A stretch of 64,000 nucleotides of DNA from Microdochium bolleyi (lineage: Eukaryota; Ascomycota; Sordariomycetes; Xylariales; Microdochiaceae), in NCBI GenBank assembly GCA_001566295.1, contig KQ964249.1:496001-560000 (forward strand). Direction: 5' to 3'. The position numbers were made by a program, and so were the translations under genes. Positions 23,442-34,097 of this stretch are shown in pieces. Below the pieces are notes generated by a model. That model saw only the letters and a list, made by a program, of their open reading frames with translations, made no database searches and was not told the DNA's origin. Position 1 is the stretch's first letter. The number at the start of each line of letters is the position of its first letter.

Positions 23442-26400
23442 ATGGCGCTCCCTCGCGGCAGCTGCGTGCTCTGCGCAGTCCCCATCAACGAGAGGCTGAG
23501 CCGTTGGACACCGCACTTCCGCGCCGGTAAGTCTGATGCTACCTTCCATGTCAACAACTCCGGCTCTGATGCTCGTAGGGTTTCGTGGTACACGATGCCA
23601 ACGATGACGACGCTGAATCGCCCACATTGACCATTCCATCACTCCCATCAGTATATGTGCACAACAGCATCACCACCAACCGGCCATGTAAGGCGCAGCT
23701 CTCGGGCGTTGGCCTGCGTGACCTGGGCCTGGACAAGGCGCCTCTGGATCGCTACGCGCACTTTTACGACAACTTCTTCGAGCCCGACAGTCTGCGGGTG
23801 TTCCGTCTGCGGAGAAGCAGAGGAATCGAGAGCCCTCTGACCCTGGCAGTGCCGTCGTACGAGGGCATCCCGTTCCACCTGGCATGCTGGGAGATCCTGG
23901 AGCGGGCTGCGGCAGCAGTAGTCAGTGGCACGTCTAGCAACCATGTCGAGATCAGCGAGGATGTCCTTAACTTGACAAACCTTCGTCACTTCTTCCTCTG
24001 CTTCCCCGAACAGTACGGTAGAATCAACTGGGGCCACGACCACGACTTCGTTGCGTACCAAGAGACTATCCACGATTTTGTCGGCTTCGAGCATGTCTTC
24101 AAAGACGAACCCCGAGGCACGACCGGGCCGCATCAGGATCCGACCGAGACCTACACTATCCGGGCCGCCTTGTCCCTCCCAAAGCCTTCTCGTCCAGTCC
24201 CTGCCCTTTCCACTGCTGCCAAACAGACTTCCTCCAAACTAGCAAACGCAATAGTTGGCGACGAGTTCAGGAGACTCCCTCAGGAGATCCGCGACATGGT
24301 ACTCTTCCAGCTCTCATCACCAGACGTGTTGGCACTCAAGCTAGCCTCGCCCACATTCGCCGAATCTGAGCTCGGAGACGCTTTCTGGTCGTCAAGGTTC
24401 GATCATGGCCAGGAGATGGCACACGTTTACGAAGCGCAAGACGCCAAGATCCGCCTGGGGGCCTGGCGAGACACGTACTTTGAGGTCGCAGATCTTCACC
24501 GCACCTGCAAATCGCTTCAGAACAGGCGGCGCATCTGGAGTATCGCAGTGATGCTTGTCGGAGTACTACGACACATGGAGACAGGATCTGCCTTGCAAGG
24601 TGTCTCGTGTGGTGTACCGACACCCAGCAGGATGTTTGACCTTTGGGATGCGCGGGCTGCAGGGCTTGTCATGCCAGGCCGTGTTGGTTCTGGCGACCTC
24701 AATCATGAGACCGACCACGGCGTCAACTGGCCACAGAAGGAATTCTCATATGGGGCGCATCTCGAGTCAGCGCGCGTGCGGTACTGCCATGGCATATCAA
24801 GGACATCTCAGATATGGGTGTCCTTCATCGATCTCCCGGGCGCGAGATACATCTCAGGCTTTCGGTTCGAGAACGCAGTCGATGCCAAGTCCATCAGCAT
24901 TGGTTACATCCACTCCGGTGACGAAGTACTTCTTCCCGCTGTGCAAGGCGATGAAGAAGTGTCAGATGAGACCCTGGCGGCTTTTGAGCTTGCTGTCGGC
25001 TCTGGCGGGTTACTAGGTATCAGAAGAGTAGGAGTCTCCAATCAAAACAAGCATTCCTGGATTGGACAGCACCTCGGCGTTCCAAAGAAGCTTCTACCGC
25101 TAAAGCAGGGGACCGAACCGTTCATGTTGACGTGCGGCTTTGATGTAAGTCGTGCTAAAGAAACTGCTTTCCCAGCATTTGGCACTTCTCGAGAGAACTT
25201 TTGTTCTCAATGGGCGTTCTCATTTTTCATGCATGTTTAGTCCCCGAAAGAACCCTTGGTGTCTCTGCTGACCCAGATTGCAAACAGGCTGTGAAGATGA
25301 TCATAGTCTGGTCATCTCAGCGTGTGCAGCCACGAGAGAACGTATCATCCACGCCATCACCCCTGGCTGCCTCCACTTCGCTCACTTCTCAGGCTTCCCG
25401 ACGCATACGCGAGCATTCTACCTGGCATCCATCGATCCCGCCAGCGCATTGTAGCATATCCGAGCTCGTTCCTACTCACGAGAGTGAGACGTATTGGAAA
25501 ACTATGCAGAGGCGGCAGCGAGGGTTGGCGACCAACCCCTGGAGGTTCAACGAACATGGTGATGGCAACGACCACGATGACATCCACGACGGCAACCGCG
25601 ACGGCAACCACATCTCTCGTGTCAGTTATCCGAATGAGATCCTTATCTTTGGCGGTGAGCGTGGGGCGAGATTGTCTCTGGTCACGGGCATGACCGTCTG
25701 GGTAAGGGAGGGACTCCTTGTTGGGCTGGGATTTGCGTCTGAAGGCGAGGAGCAACGACACGACGATGATAAATACCACGACAGGCACCGAAGTCTTGGA
25801 TTTGGAACGCGTAGACCCGTCCGTACCGCCGACAACCTCTCTGCAACTTCTCAAGACACACATTACAAAGACATCAACCTTGTCAGTATCCCGACTCGCC
25901 CACCCGGCGAAGCAGAACCACAAGTGAACATGGTAGCCGACACCTCCCGGCGCGGGATCAACTTGTCCAAGATGTTACAGGGTGAGGTACGGCGCTTCGA
26001 CTTCACAATCGAAGGTGCGGTTGGCGAGAGGATTGCCAGGGTAGAAGTTATCGTGACTGGTAACTTGCGAGAAAGGACGCGTGGAATGGCGACACCGTTG
26101 ATTGGGGCGCTGAAGGTAAGTCGAGATATTTCATTTTGCTGAAGTCTTTGTTTGTTGAAGAGAGTCTCTGGGCAAGGACAGTGCTGACGATCACGGCAAA
26201 TGTAATGACAGGTCCACACCAACTTTGGCCGTGTCTTTGACCCATTGTCGCCGGACGCAGGTGGGCCAGATTCGTCCTCACAGCTGCAGGCTCGTGGGCG
26301 CCAGGTTGTGCAGGTCTTTCCTCCAGGGCGAAGCTCGAGTGACGGCGGAGCACCGAGCACAGAGACGTTGATCGGACTCTATACGCGTAGAGTAAGTGAA

Positions 26401-26702
26401 ATCCATCCGTCAGGCTTATTGTTGCAGGGGCAACACAACGATTAACAATAGACTTTATTCATCGATGATAGGATGAAAGCGGTGCATTCGTTGGGCTTGG
26501 AGGTATCAGTACAAAGTCTACCACAACCGGAGATGAGGAGAAAGCGGCAGCCGCGGATTCGGCGAGCAGCGACAAAGGGCTCGCCACAAGGGGACAGCTG
26601 GATGCAGCAAACGCTGCCCCCAATTCGGATTCCAGGCCTGGCGCCATAAAAGACCCTGGACTGGACGAGCTCGAGAATGCTCTGGGGGGCCTTGCGCTGT
26701 GA
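23442..26702 (+). CDS. F-box protein, large fungal family
   Basis: Probably an adaptor that links substrates to an SCF ubiquitin ligase. Exons 23442-23526, 23652-25144, 25288-26115, 26212-26391 and 26472-26702 join in phase to 938 residues. The N terminus has a Cys-x2-Cys pair (about residues 8-11) followed by the W-x3-FRAVY signature that opens many fungal F-box proteins; it is produced only if intron 1 ends at the TCAG at 23651. The F-box itself (L-P-Q-E-I-R-D-M-V-L-F-Q-L) is at about residues 232-265. The remainder matches the general plan of the fungal F-box family with a long C-terminal domain: a Gly-Phe-Asp-x-x-Lys-Met block after intron 2, an I-F-G-G-x-x-G block and a Thr-Asn-x-Gly-Arg block. 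The substrate is unknown. Confidence 0.88.
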
Positions 26703-27498
26703 TCTTGAGGATTCACGAGACGAAACACGGTTATGGAGGGCAAACGGTAGTGCAGCCCGGGCCATATCCCCTTTTAACGTGCAAGGTTGAAGCATTTCCG
26801 AATTTGGGACTCTTGCTCATGGGAAGGTATAGATAGACTCGCGGGGATTCGAGCACTTGTCAGTTACGGAGGAGAAGGATCACGGCTTAGATAGAATGCT
26901 AGGTACTTACGATTAGTTACATTCAAGCATGTAACTACGAAATGCCGCCGTTGAAAAGCGGGACAAAGAAGCGGGACGACGTCATGCCGTTTGGGCAAGA
27001 GATCGACAGGCGTCGTGCCCACCCCCACGGGCAGCCCACACGCTACAGTGCAGCAGCAGCAGCCTTAGGGGCTGAGGGGCCCTGTCTGTGAGGCGTGAGG
27101 CGTGAGGTGGCCTGCAACCTTGGCCTTGGCGCGGCTCGTCATTGCCGCACGGCTGAAATCAAGGGGCACCGCCGATAATCCTTATCTCGTTGGTGCTCTC
27201 GTGTCTCTCCTGCGACTCTTTGACAACAGTCCCGCGTCAATCCTCCTCTCATCACTTCGCATGTCCTCCTTGACACCAGACACCGCCCTGCTTCCACCTT
27301 TCCGACCCAGCCGTCGCGTGCTATGACGTCCTGATTCCGCCGAGCCAGTCACCTCCCACCAAGGCATCCGCCTCACGAATCTTCCGAGCCTTCAGCAACG
27401 ACTTGTAATGACAACGCGAACCGCCCCCTCCGCAATATAGAACTGCCTCCTCCGCCCCTCGATGGGTGTTCCTTTCCCGAATCCCAACCGCAACGACA
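26703..27498. other. intergenic
   Basis: F-box gene 3' end and transporter promoter. Holds an imperfect direct repeat GTGAGGC x2 plus GTGAGG at 27089-27110 and a short CAG run near 27050. The last 150 bases are pyrimidine-rich leader. No gene. Confidence 0.5.
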
Positions 27499-29393
27499 AT
27501 GTCCCAATCATACAAGCCGCTCCAGCACCAGCCGCTGACGGCAGGCGACCATGATGACGACGACCTCGACGACCACGACTACGCCGCCCGCAACGCGTCC
27601 CCGCCAACAAGGACGACAGAGAAGCCCTTCGGCGCCCGCCCAACGCATCGCTTCTTCAAGACCCCGCACGCGCTGCACTCGGCCATCTCCTTCGCCGCGG
27701 GCACCACGATGCTGCTCTTCGGCTACGAGCAGGGTGTGTTTGGCGGCATCATCGTCGCCGACCAGTTCCAGGAGTACTTCAACCACCCGACACCCGGCGT
27801 CGAGGGCTTCGTCGTGTCCGTGTACGATCTCGGGTGTTTCGCCGGCGCCCTGCTCACCCTGCTGGTGGGCGAGAAGCTCGGCCGCAAGAGGATGCTCATC
27901 GTCTTCACGATCATCATGGGCATCGGCATCATCATGCAGACCGCGGCGCACAGCATGAACCAGATGATCTGGGGCCGGTTCGTGGCGGGGATCGGCAACG
28001 GCGGCAACACGGCTACAGCTCCGGTAGGTCTGCCAGTGCATTCCGCGGCACTGCTCGGCTCGGATGAGTGAAGAAGTCCGACTAATAATATGTCTCCAAC
28101 CAGGTCTGGCACGTCGAGACGAGTCACGCGAGCGCCAAGGGGACGGCTGTCGTCAAGGAGATGGCTGTGAACGTGCTTGGCTTCGTCATTAGCAACTTTG
28201 TGACACTTGCGTTCAGTGGTCTCGCGACAGATACGCAGTGGAGATTCCCGCTAGGTACGCTTAGGCAGACAGCTTTTCGCTTTCTTGATACACACTCACA
28301 CTGACCTGCAATCCCAGGCGTACAAATGATCTTCGTCGCCATCATCCTCACCACGGTTCCGATCTTGCCCGAGAGCCCCCGGTGGCTTCTCGCCCGGAAA
28401 CGGGATGCAGAAGCCAAGCACGTGCTGAGCCTGCTCAACGACCACGACGTGGAAGAGGAGTTCGAGGCGATTCGCGCGTCCGTCAAGGCCGAGCAGGCGG
28501 CGCAGGCCTCGTGGGCGCAGCTCTTCCGCGGCGGCCTCGCGACGAGGCGCGTCTTGCTCGGCATGATCTTGCAGACGGCCCAGCAGCTATCCGGCATCAA
28601 CGTGCTGGCTTACTACCTTCCCGTCGTGCTCCACCGAAGCGTTGGTCTGCCTCAGGTCACGGCGCGGCTCGTCGCCGCGGGCAACGCTGTCTCATTCTGG
28701 CTCACCACGACCGCGTCGATCGCGTGGGTTGAGAGGATCGGCCGCCGCAGACTGTTGATGGTCGGCGCCGGCATCATGGCCTTCGCATTCTCGGGCGTCT
28801 CCATCGGCGTGGGGCTCGGCGACGCCAATCCTGAGTCGCACACGCCGGGTATCGTGGCCGTGGCGTTCATCTGGCTGTATTTTACAGCTTTCTCATCCGG
28901 CTGGATCTCGGTGCCGTGGCTGTACCCGGCCGAGGTCAACGCTCTGAGCATGCGCACCAAAGGCGCCGCGTTGGCGACCGCCTGTGATTGGCTGTTCAAC
29001 TATGTCGTCGTGCAGACCACGCCGCCCGGAATCGAGCACCTCCGGTGGGGTCTGTACGCGATCTACGCGCTGCTAAACCTGCTGTTTGTGCCCCTGGTGT
29101 ACTACCTCGTCGTGGAGACCCGGGGTCGCAGCCTGGAGGACACGGATCACTGGTTCGAGATGAACCGCAAGTGGCTCGTGCACAAGGCTGATCACACCGT
29201 GTATCCGTCACGGGGCGGCGGCGGCGGCGGCGGCGGAGGTGGAGGAAGAAGTGGCGGTGGTGCCGGGTTTGCATCGATGGGCGTGGCGGACGACCACGAG
29301 GCCATGATGAAGGCATTCGAAGAGGACAGCGAGGACGAGAGCCTGGAGTCGCTGAGCGATCTGGGGACTTCCTCGAGGTTCGCGGTGTCATAG
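27499..29393 (+). CDS. MFS sugar transporter
   Basis: Plasma-membrane carrier of the sugar porter family. Exons 27499-28023, 28104-28254 and 28318-29393 join in phase to 583 residues. About 12 transmembrane helices are visible. Family motifs are the G-R-K-R loop after helix 2, the W-G-R-F-V-A-G-I-G-N-G block, P-E-S-P-R-W-L before the central loop, Q-Q-L-S-G-I-N at the sugar-binding helix 7, G-R-R-R-L later, and V-E-T-R-G-R-S-L-E after helix 12. The N-terminal 60 residues are cytosolic and Asp-rich. The C-terminal tail has an 11-Gly run followed by an acidic Ser-rich end. The ATG at 27499 was chosen because it starts MSQSYKPL just after a typical CAACGACA context. Substrate not predictable; hexose or a related sugar is likely. 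Confidence 0.94.
29214..29246 (+). repeat. GGC/GGA run encoding polyglycine
   Basis: Eleven consecutive Gly codons, the first eight identical GGC apart from drift at the end, in the cytosolic tail of the sugar transporter. Likely length-variable between strains. Confidence 0.85.
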
Positions 29394-30153
29394 ATTCAGA
29401 TCTGTCATGTTGAGAGAAGCATAGAGCGGTATAGATATTTTTCTTTCTTCTTTGGCGATGTTGATAAGAGAGCTGAGGGCGTATCATGAGAGATATGGTG
29501 TTCAGGTCTGGGCCATTTAGATCAGGGACGGCGTAAAAGAACATGAACCCTCCTCGAGCATCCGGATATGTACTGCGTATGGTCGTCTTCTTGCTCTCGC
29601 GGGTAAGCACGTCGTCGGGCACAATCTTGTTACCGTGCGCTTCCATGCAGAGACATATCGCCATCGCAAGCAAAGACACATTACCATCACGACTGGCCTC
29701 ACACCAAACCATTTCCCGGACCCCTTGAGGAGGCCTTGAGGAAGGAGAAAGGGCACCGTCTGGATATGAAGGGATGTTTTGCACAGTTTTTTGGGTTCCT
29801 TTGCTATCTGTATTCTCCAAACCTCTCAGCTGTTTCAAGTGGTTGCCCTTCTTCCCCCCTCATCGCCAGTCCCGCCGTGTCGCTGTGCTCAGGGCGGACC
29901 TGTCCTTCTGCGCGCGCGCGCGTGGCCCAGGCCTCGAGTGTTCTCGACTTCTCCCACTGCAGGACCCTGCTCTCCGCGCGCTTCAAGGTCTTCAGCCAGC
30001 CACTCCCCGCTTGCTGCAGGACGTTTTGAAGCAGCACCCCTCCACGTCTGATATAACTTGTCCTTCGCTTCCCTTGTCTCTGTCCCGTGTCGTCCCGGTA
30101 CTGAAGTTTTCCCAGGCTGACATCACGACCGTCATCATGGATGCTTTTCCTTC
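29394..30153. other. intergenic between convergent genes
   Basis: 3' regions of the transporter and the glutaredoxin. Contains an alternating GC run of ten bases near 29917. The open frames seen on both strands are not supported. Confidence 0.5.
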
Positions 30154-31208
30154 TCACGCCGCGGTGGTCTCCTCCTTGACGACGCTGTGCGCCTTGAAGA
30201 AGTCTGCGTCGGACTCGAGCTCCTCCTTGATCTGTGCATGGCAGGGGTATGGGAGTTAGTATATCACGTCCGTTCACCGTATGCGTCCAATGCTCAATGA
30301 GTCAGACTGGAAACAAGCCGATATCCCTGCACGCCTGCTTGCAGTACTGCAACGGCGAAGAGGAAAAGAGAGAGAAAGAAAAGGAAACAGAAGAGACACA
30401 GTACAGAAGTAGAGAAATGTAAGAAAAACAGAAAGCAGAGAACACTCACGATATCCAAGCCCCCAACGAGCTCGCCGTCCATCCACAGCTGCGGGTACGT
30501 CGGCCAGTCTGCGAACTCCTTGAGCCCCTGCCGGACCTCGTCGTCGGCGAGGATGTTGAAGAAGCCGTACTTTACGCTGCGCTCGCGCAGCAGCGCGACC
30601 AGCTGCCGCGAAAAGCCGCACTGCGGGCTGCTTGGGGTGCCCTTCATGAACAGCATGACCGGCGCGGCCTTGACGAGCTCGCTGAGCTTCTTGTGCAGCT
30701 CCTCCTTGGCCTTTTCCGGATCGGCGGCTACCTCCGCGGAGGAGCCCGCGGGGGCGTCGACCTGTGGCGTGGCGACGGCGGAGCCGTTTTGTTGTGATGA
30801 TGTCGACGAAGCGCCAGCGGGTTGCTGCTGTGCTGTGGAAGAAGAAGAGGAAGAGGCCGCCTTTGCGTGCGCCTCGATCGCGGCGCGGACCTTGACCGCG
30901 CTGCTCCCGCTGACGGTCTCGAGGATCTGGTCGTCGCGCTGGAGCACGAGGAAGGGCACGGCAGTGACGTCGTACGTCTCGGAGATGTCGCTGAGCTCTT
31001 CGGCGTTGAGCGAGACCCAGCTCGTCGGCGGGTCGGAGGAGGACCCGGCCGGGTACTCGGCGGCGAGCGCCTTGAGGACGGCGTTCATCTGCGTGCAGGG
31101 CGCGGCCCAGGGCGCGTGGAACGAAATGATGAGCAGTGTCTGCTTGGACAGCGAGGCCACGTGCGCGCGCCACTCCTCCTCGGTCGTGATCTCGCGTATC
31201 GTCGACAT
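30154..31208 (-). CDS. monothiol glutaredoxin, Grx3/Grx4 type
   Basis: Binds a [2Fe-2S] cluster with glutathione and delivers iron information and Fe-S to cytosolic and nuclear targets, including iron regulators. Exons 31208-30450 and 30231-30154 join in phase to 278 residues. An N-terminal thioredoxin-like domain (about 5-115) has the degenerate active site Trp-Ala-Ala-Pro-Cys (34-38), as usual for this class. A Ser/Gln/Ala linker follows, then one glutaredoxin domain (about 165-265) with the diagnostic Cys-Gly-Phe-Ser at 197-200, a W-P-T-Y-P-Q-L block and G-G-L-D-I at the splice junction. Only one Grx domain is present, as in fungal Grx3/4 and unlike the multi-domain animal form. Confidence 0.94.
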
Positions 31209-32092
31209 TTTCCTCTTGTCCGTGGGCGGGTGGTGGTTTGGTGGTGGTCGGGTTCGGTCGGGTTCAGTGTCGAGGAGGAGGATTATCGGGAATATAGGCG
31301 AACTCTGGCTGTTACAGGGAAGCCGGCAGTGTCGATGACTTGGGGTGTCGAATCCTAAGAGAGAGAGGCTCGAGAGGGTGGTGTTGTCTGAGCAAATGTC
31401 TCCGCCCGCCGCTCGCTCGGGCTGGGTCTACTTTTTGCCCCTCCACGCTCCGGAGACGGACCGGGGCTTGCGTGCGTGCGTGCCAGGCGGGTTCCCCAAT
31501 CGAGGGGCTCTCGTTATCAATCAGCTCGAGCCAAAGTGGGTCCCCAGGTCCTTTGCGTCATCCTCGCAACAGCCGTCGACATCGGAGCCGCGCTTACAGG
31601 CCCCCATCACGTGCAGCGGTAGATGCCTCACACTCCCGCGTGCGAAGAGAAACAATTTCCGTGGATTGCTTCATTTCAAAAAGGATTCCTAATTCCACTC
31701 ACTTCTCCCTTCTTTTTCCTTTTCATTTCTTTCTTTATTCCTGTCGTTCTTTATTTCTAACGCACACCATCCTCACTGACAAACGTCCCAGCGTAAGGAA
31801 AATATGTCTATGGTTTGATCATGAAAGTCTCCAAGACTTGACGAACCAGTAGCTCTCCTCGTAACTCCACTGGAGCGCGATGGAGCAAACAAAAATGAAC
31901 CGCGAGCCGATGATGTCCATTTCACAAGTCATGTATTCCTTTGTGGAATAGTGCCGGGTCGGTGGAGCTATTAAGCACCAGGATAAGCATCCTTCACATT
32001 AGGCAGTAGGATAGTAATGGCAGACGTTAGCAGGTTGGGCATACCTGATCCCTCGGATTTATAGGCTGACTAATGTCAGATCCAACACAGCT
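31209..32092. other. intergenic
   Basis: Glutaredoxin promoter and the 3' end of the next minus-strand gene. A long T/C tract lies at 31700-31765 on the + strand. No gene recognised. Confidence 0.5.
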
Positions 32093-34097
32093 CTATACCA
32101 GGCTATACTCTAATTTGAAGACACCCAACATGAACCTCATAAGGCCCCTTTCATCGCCACCTGGCTGGTTGAGAGGATGGCTGGCATCCAGCACGAGGCG
32201 CAGGTCCAGACACCTGCACACCTCGAGCTCGTAGTCGGACACCAACCCAGGGTCGACCGATGCCACTGGGCCAAGAATCTCCTGCAGGAGGCTTCTATAG
32301 ATTGACGGCTTGCCCATAAGCTCCCCTTCCAAAGGCCCCTCTGTGCCTGCGCGGGTGACTTCGTGGTTTCTCTGCAATACGTGGCCCGCCAGACAGAGCC
32401 ATAGCAAGACCGGTTTGTGTGCCTCGACAGAGTCTTCCTGGCTATCCCGTATTGTTGGGTCGACCAGGAAGTTGAATGGATCCTGATCCAGCTGGCTCTG
32501 TTGTTGAGCTTGGATATAGGACATAATGACCTGCATGTGCTCTTGCAACAGCTCAAAGAGGCTGCCCTCGTCGCAAGCTAGATCGAGGGCTGGATTCTGG
32601 AGGAACACTAGCACTAATATCCGGATGGCCGACCTCATCGAGGTTGCGTATTGCTGGTTTGAGATCATCATGCCATCTTCGTTGGACGGAAGGTTATTGC
32701 TGGTACCATCGTTGAACCGCAGTGGCCCCCCGCTGGAAAGAAGTTTATAACCAAGGCCGTAGTAATGCTCAAGGGCTGCCTCAGAATCGAATGCGAATGT
32801 GTCTTTGGTCATGGTGGGCAGACTCAAACATGTGTTGAGTGCGACAGCGTCGGCGATGGTTGTTATCAAATCGGTGTCGAGCCCTATGGTGCTCATATGG
32901 CGGACCAAGCGGCCAGTGATAGCATCATGGTCGAAGACGTAACTGGGATACCGAAGTGGAACATGGCGCCGGACGAAAGGGATATACGGACTGGTGGCGG
33001 ACGCTATTGCGCCACAGAAGTCGGCTCTGCCAGAAGGGAAAGGTCAGATCTGACAACGCTCACGGATGCAAGCTAGTAGAGAAACTCACTTCCGTATAGT
33101 CGAAATGGTGTGCATGTCCAGCTCGTGCTGCCCGCCGGCGATGCTCAACAGATGCAAGAGCCCCCGCATGTGCACATCCCAATGATCCCATTTCCCAGCA
33201 TAACTCTGGAACGCGACGAGTCAGCACTCAATCAAAGTCATCTGTGGTGGCAGAGGTATCACCTACAGCGAGAATGGCCAGGGTAGCAACGGCATGTATG
33301 GTCTTCTTGCGAGCCTCGCTCACTTGCTCGTCATGGTTCAACCTCCTGTTGATGATTGAACATAACTGTAGTGTCAATGTCTCCAGATGAGGAGATGCCC
33401 TCCGCCCCGATTGCACGGCGTCGTACAGAGTGCCCAGTGTGATGCCACAATGAATGGCTGTCGGATCTTGTGCCGCACATATGAAGTTCTCCGGTGACAA
33501 CGTTGGGCTACCACCGTCTAAGCTCGCCAAGGTATTGGTACTGATGGGTGGGAACGCGTGACACATGAAAAGAAGCTTCCGATATGAACCCTGAAGGGTC
33601 TGTGGCTGTTGGTACCTGGCCCACGCTGGCAAGATGGGTGGGTGTTGGTCAGTGTCTGGATTGGAGGAGCGATCCGTAGACGTTTCTGAGGCATCGTCTC
33701 CCGATGAAAAGGAGCCTCTCGATGAGAGACGCGGCGAGACCGAAGACGCCGAACTCGGCGAGTGCGGTCTGGAGCCTTGGAGGCGTCGCCTCGGAGTTGG
33801 AGATTTCAGACCGGCCTCTCGGCTCGCGGCCGGTGTTCTCGGCTTTGACACTCTTGCTTTGCGCAGGCGAGCGATATGCTCCTTCTCATCCTGCTCGTTG
33901 GTGATGAAAATGAGAGGCGCGCTGGGCAGAGGGGCTGAAGTGGCGGCGGGTTTCCTGCGGGTGCTCTTGGACACGGGTGGCTGCTGAGCGCTGGTGTTGA
34001 CGAAAGCGAGCCCTCGATGCTTCTGCTTGGTGACCTGGAAGCCTCTGCGGGTGGCTACCATGTGGCCGTCGAAGACGGTGGCATTGAAGTGGTCCAT
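32093..34097 (-). CDS. fungal-specific transcription factor domain protein without zinc cluster
   Basis: Exons 34097-33267, 33205-33090 and 33026-32093 join in phase to 626 residues. The N terminus carries a basic region (about 20-80) with a Phe-Val-Asn segment and a charged Glu-Lys-Glu-His-Ile-Ala-Arg-Leu-Arg-Lys stretch, then a Ser/Arg/Pro-rich linker. The C-terminal 400 residues follow the plan of the fungal-specific Fungal_trans_2-like regulators: an A-x-L-A-I-L-A helix, then a W-D-x-W-x-V-H-M-R-G-L block with Gly-Gly following, then the long helical end. No DNA-binding zinc cluster is visible, which is common in this subgroup, so it may act as a cofactor or bind DNA by its basic stretch. 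Start at 34097 was preferred over an in-frame ATG at 34352 because the latter adds a low-complexity leader. Confidence 0.82.

Noticed and set aside
25241..25287. Use of the TTTAG at 25240 as end of F-box intron 2
   Set aside because: It gives a stop after 17 codons. The CAAACAG at 25287 keeps the frame and yields the expected Gly-Phe-Asp-Ala-Val-Lys-Met block.
26835..26870. tRNA-like B-box on the minus strand
   Set aside because: The CTCGAATCC core departs from the TTCRANNC rule, and no A-box or acceptor stem pairs with it at the right distance.
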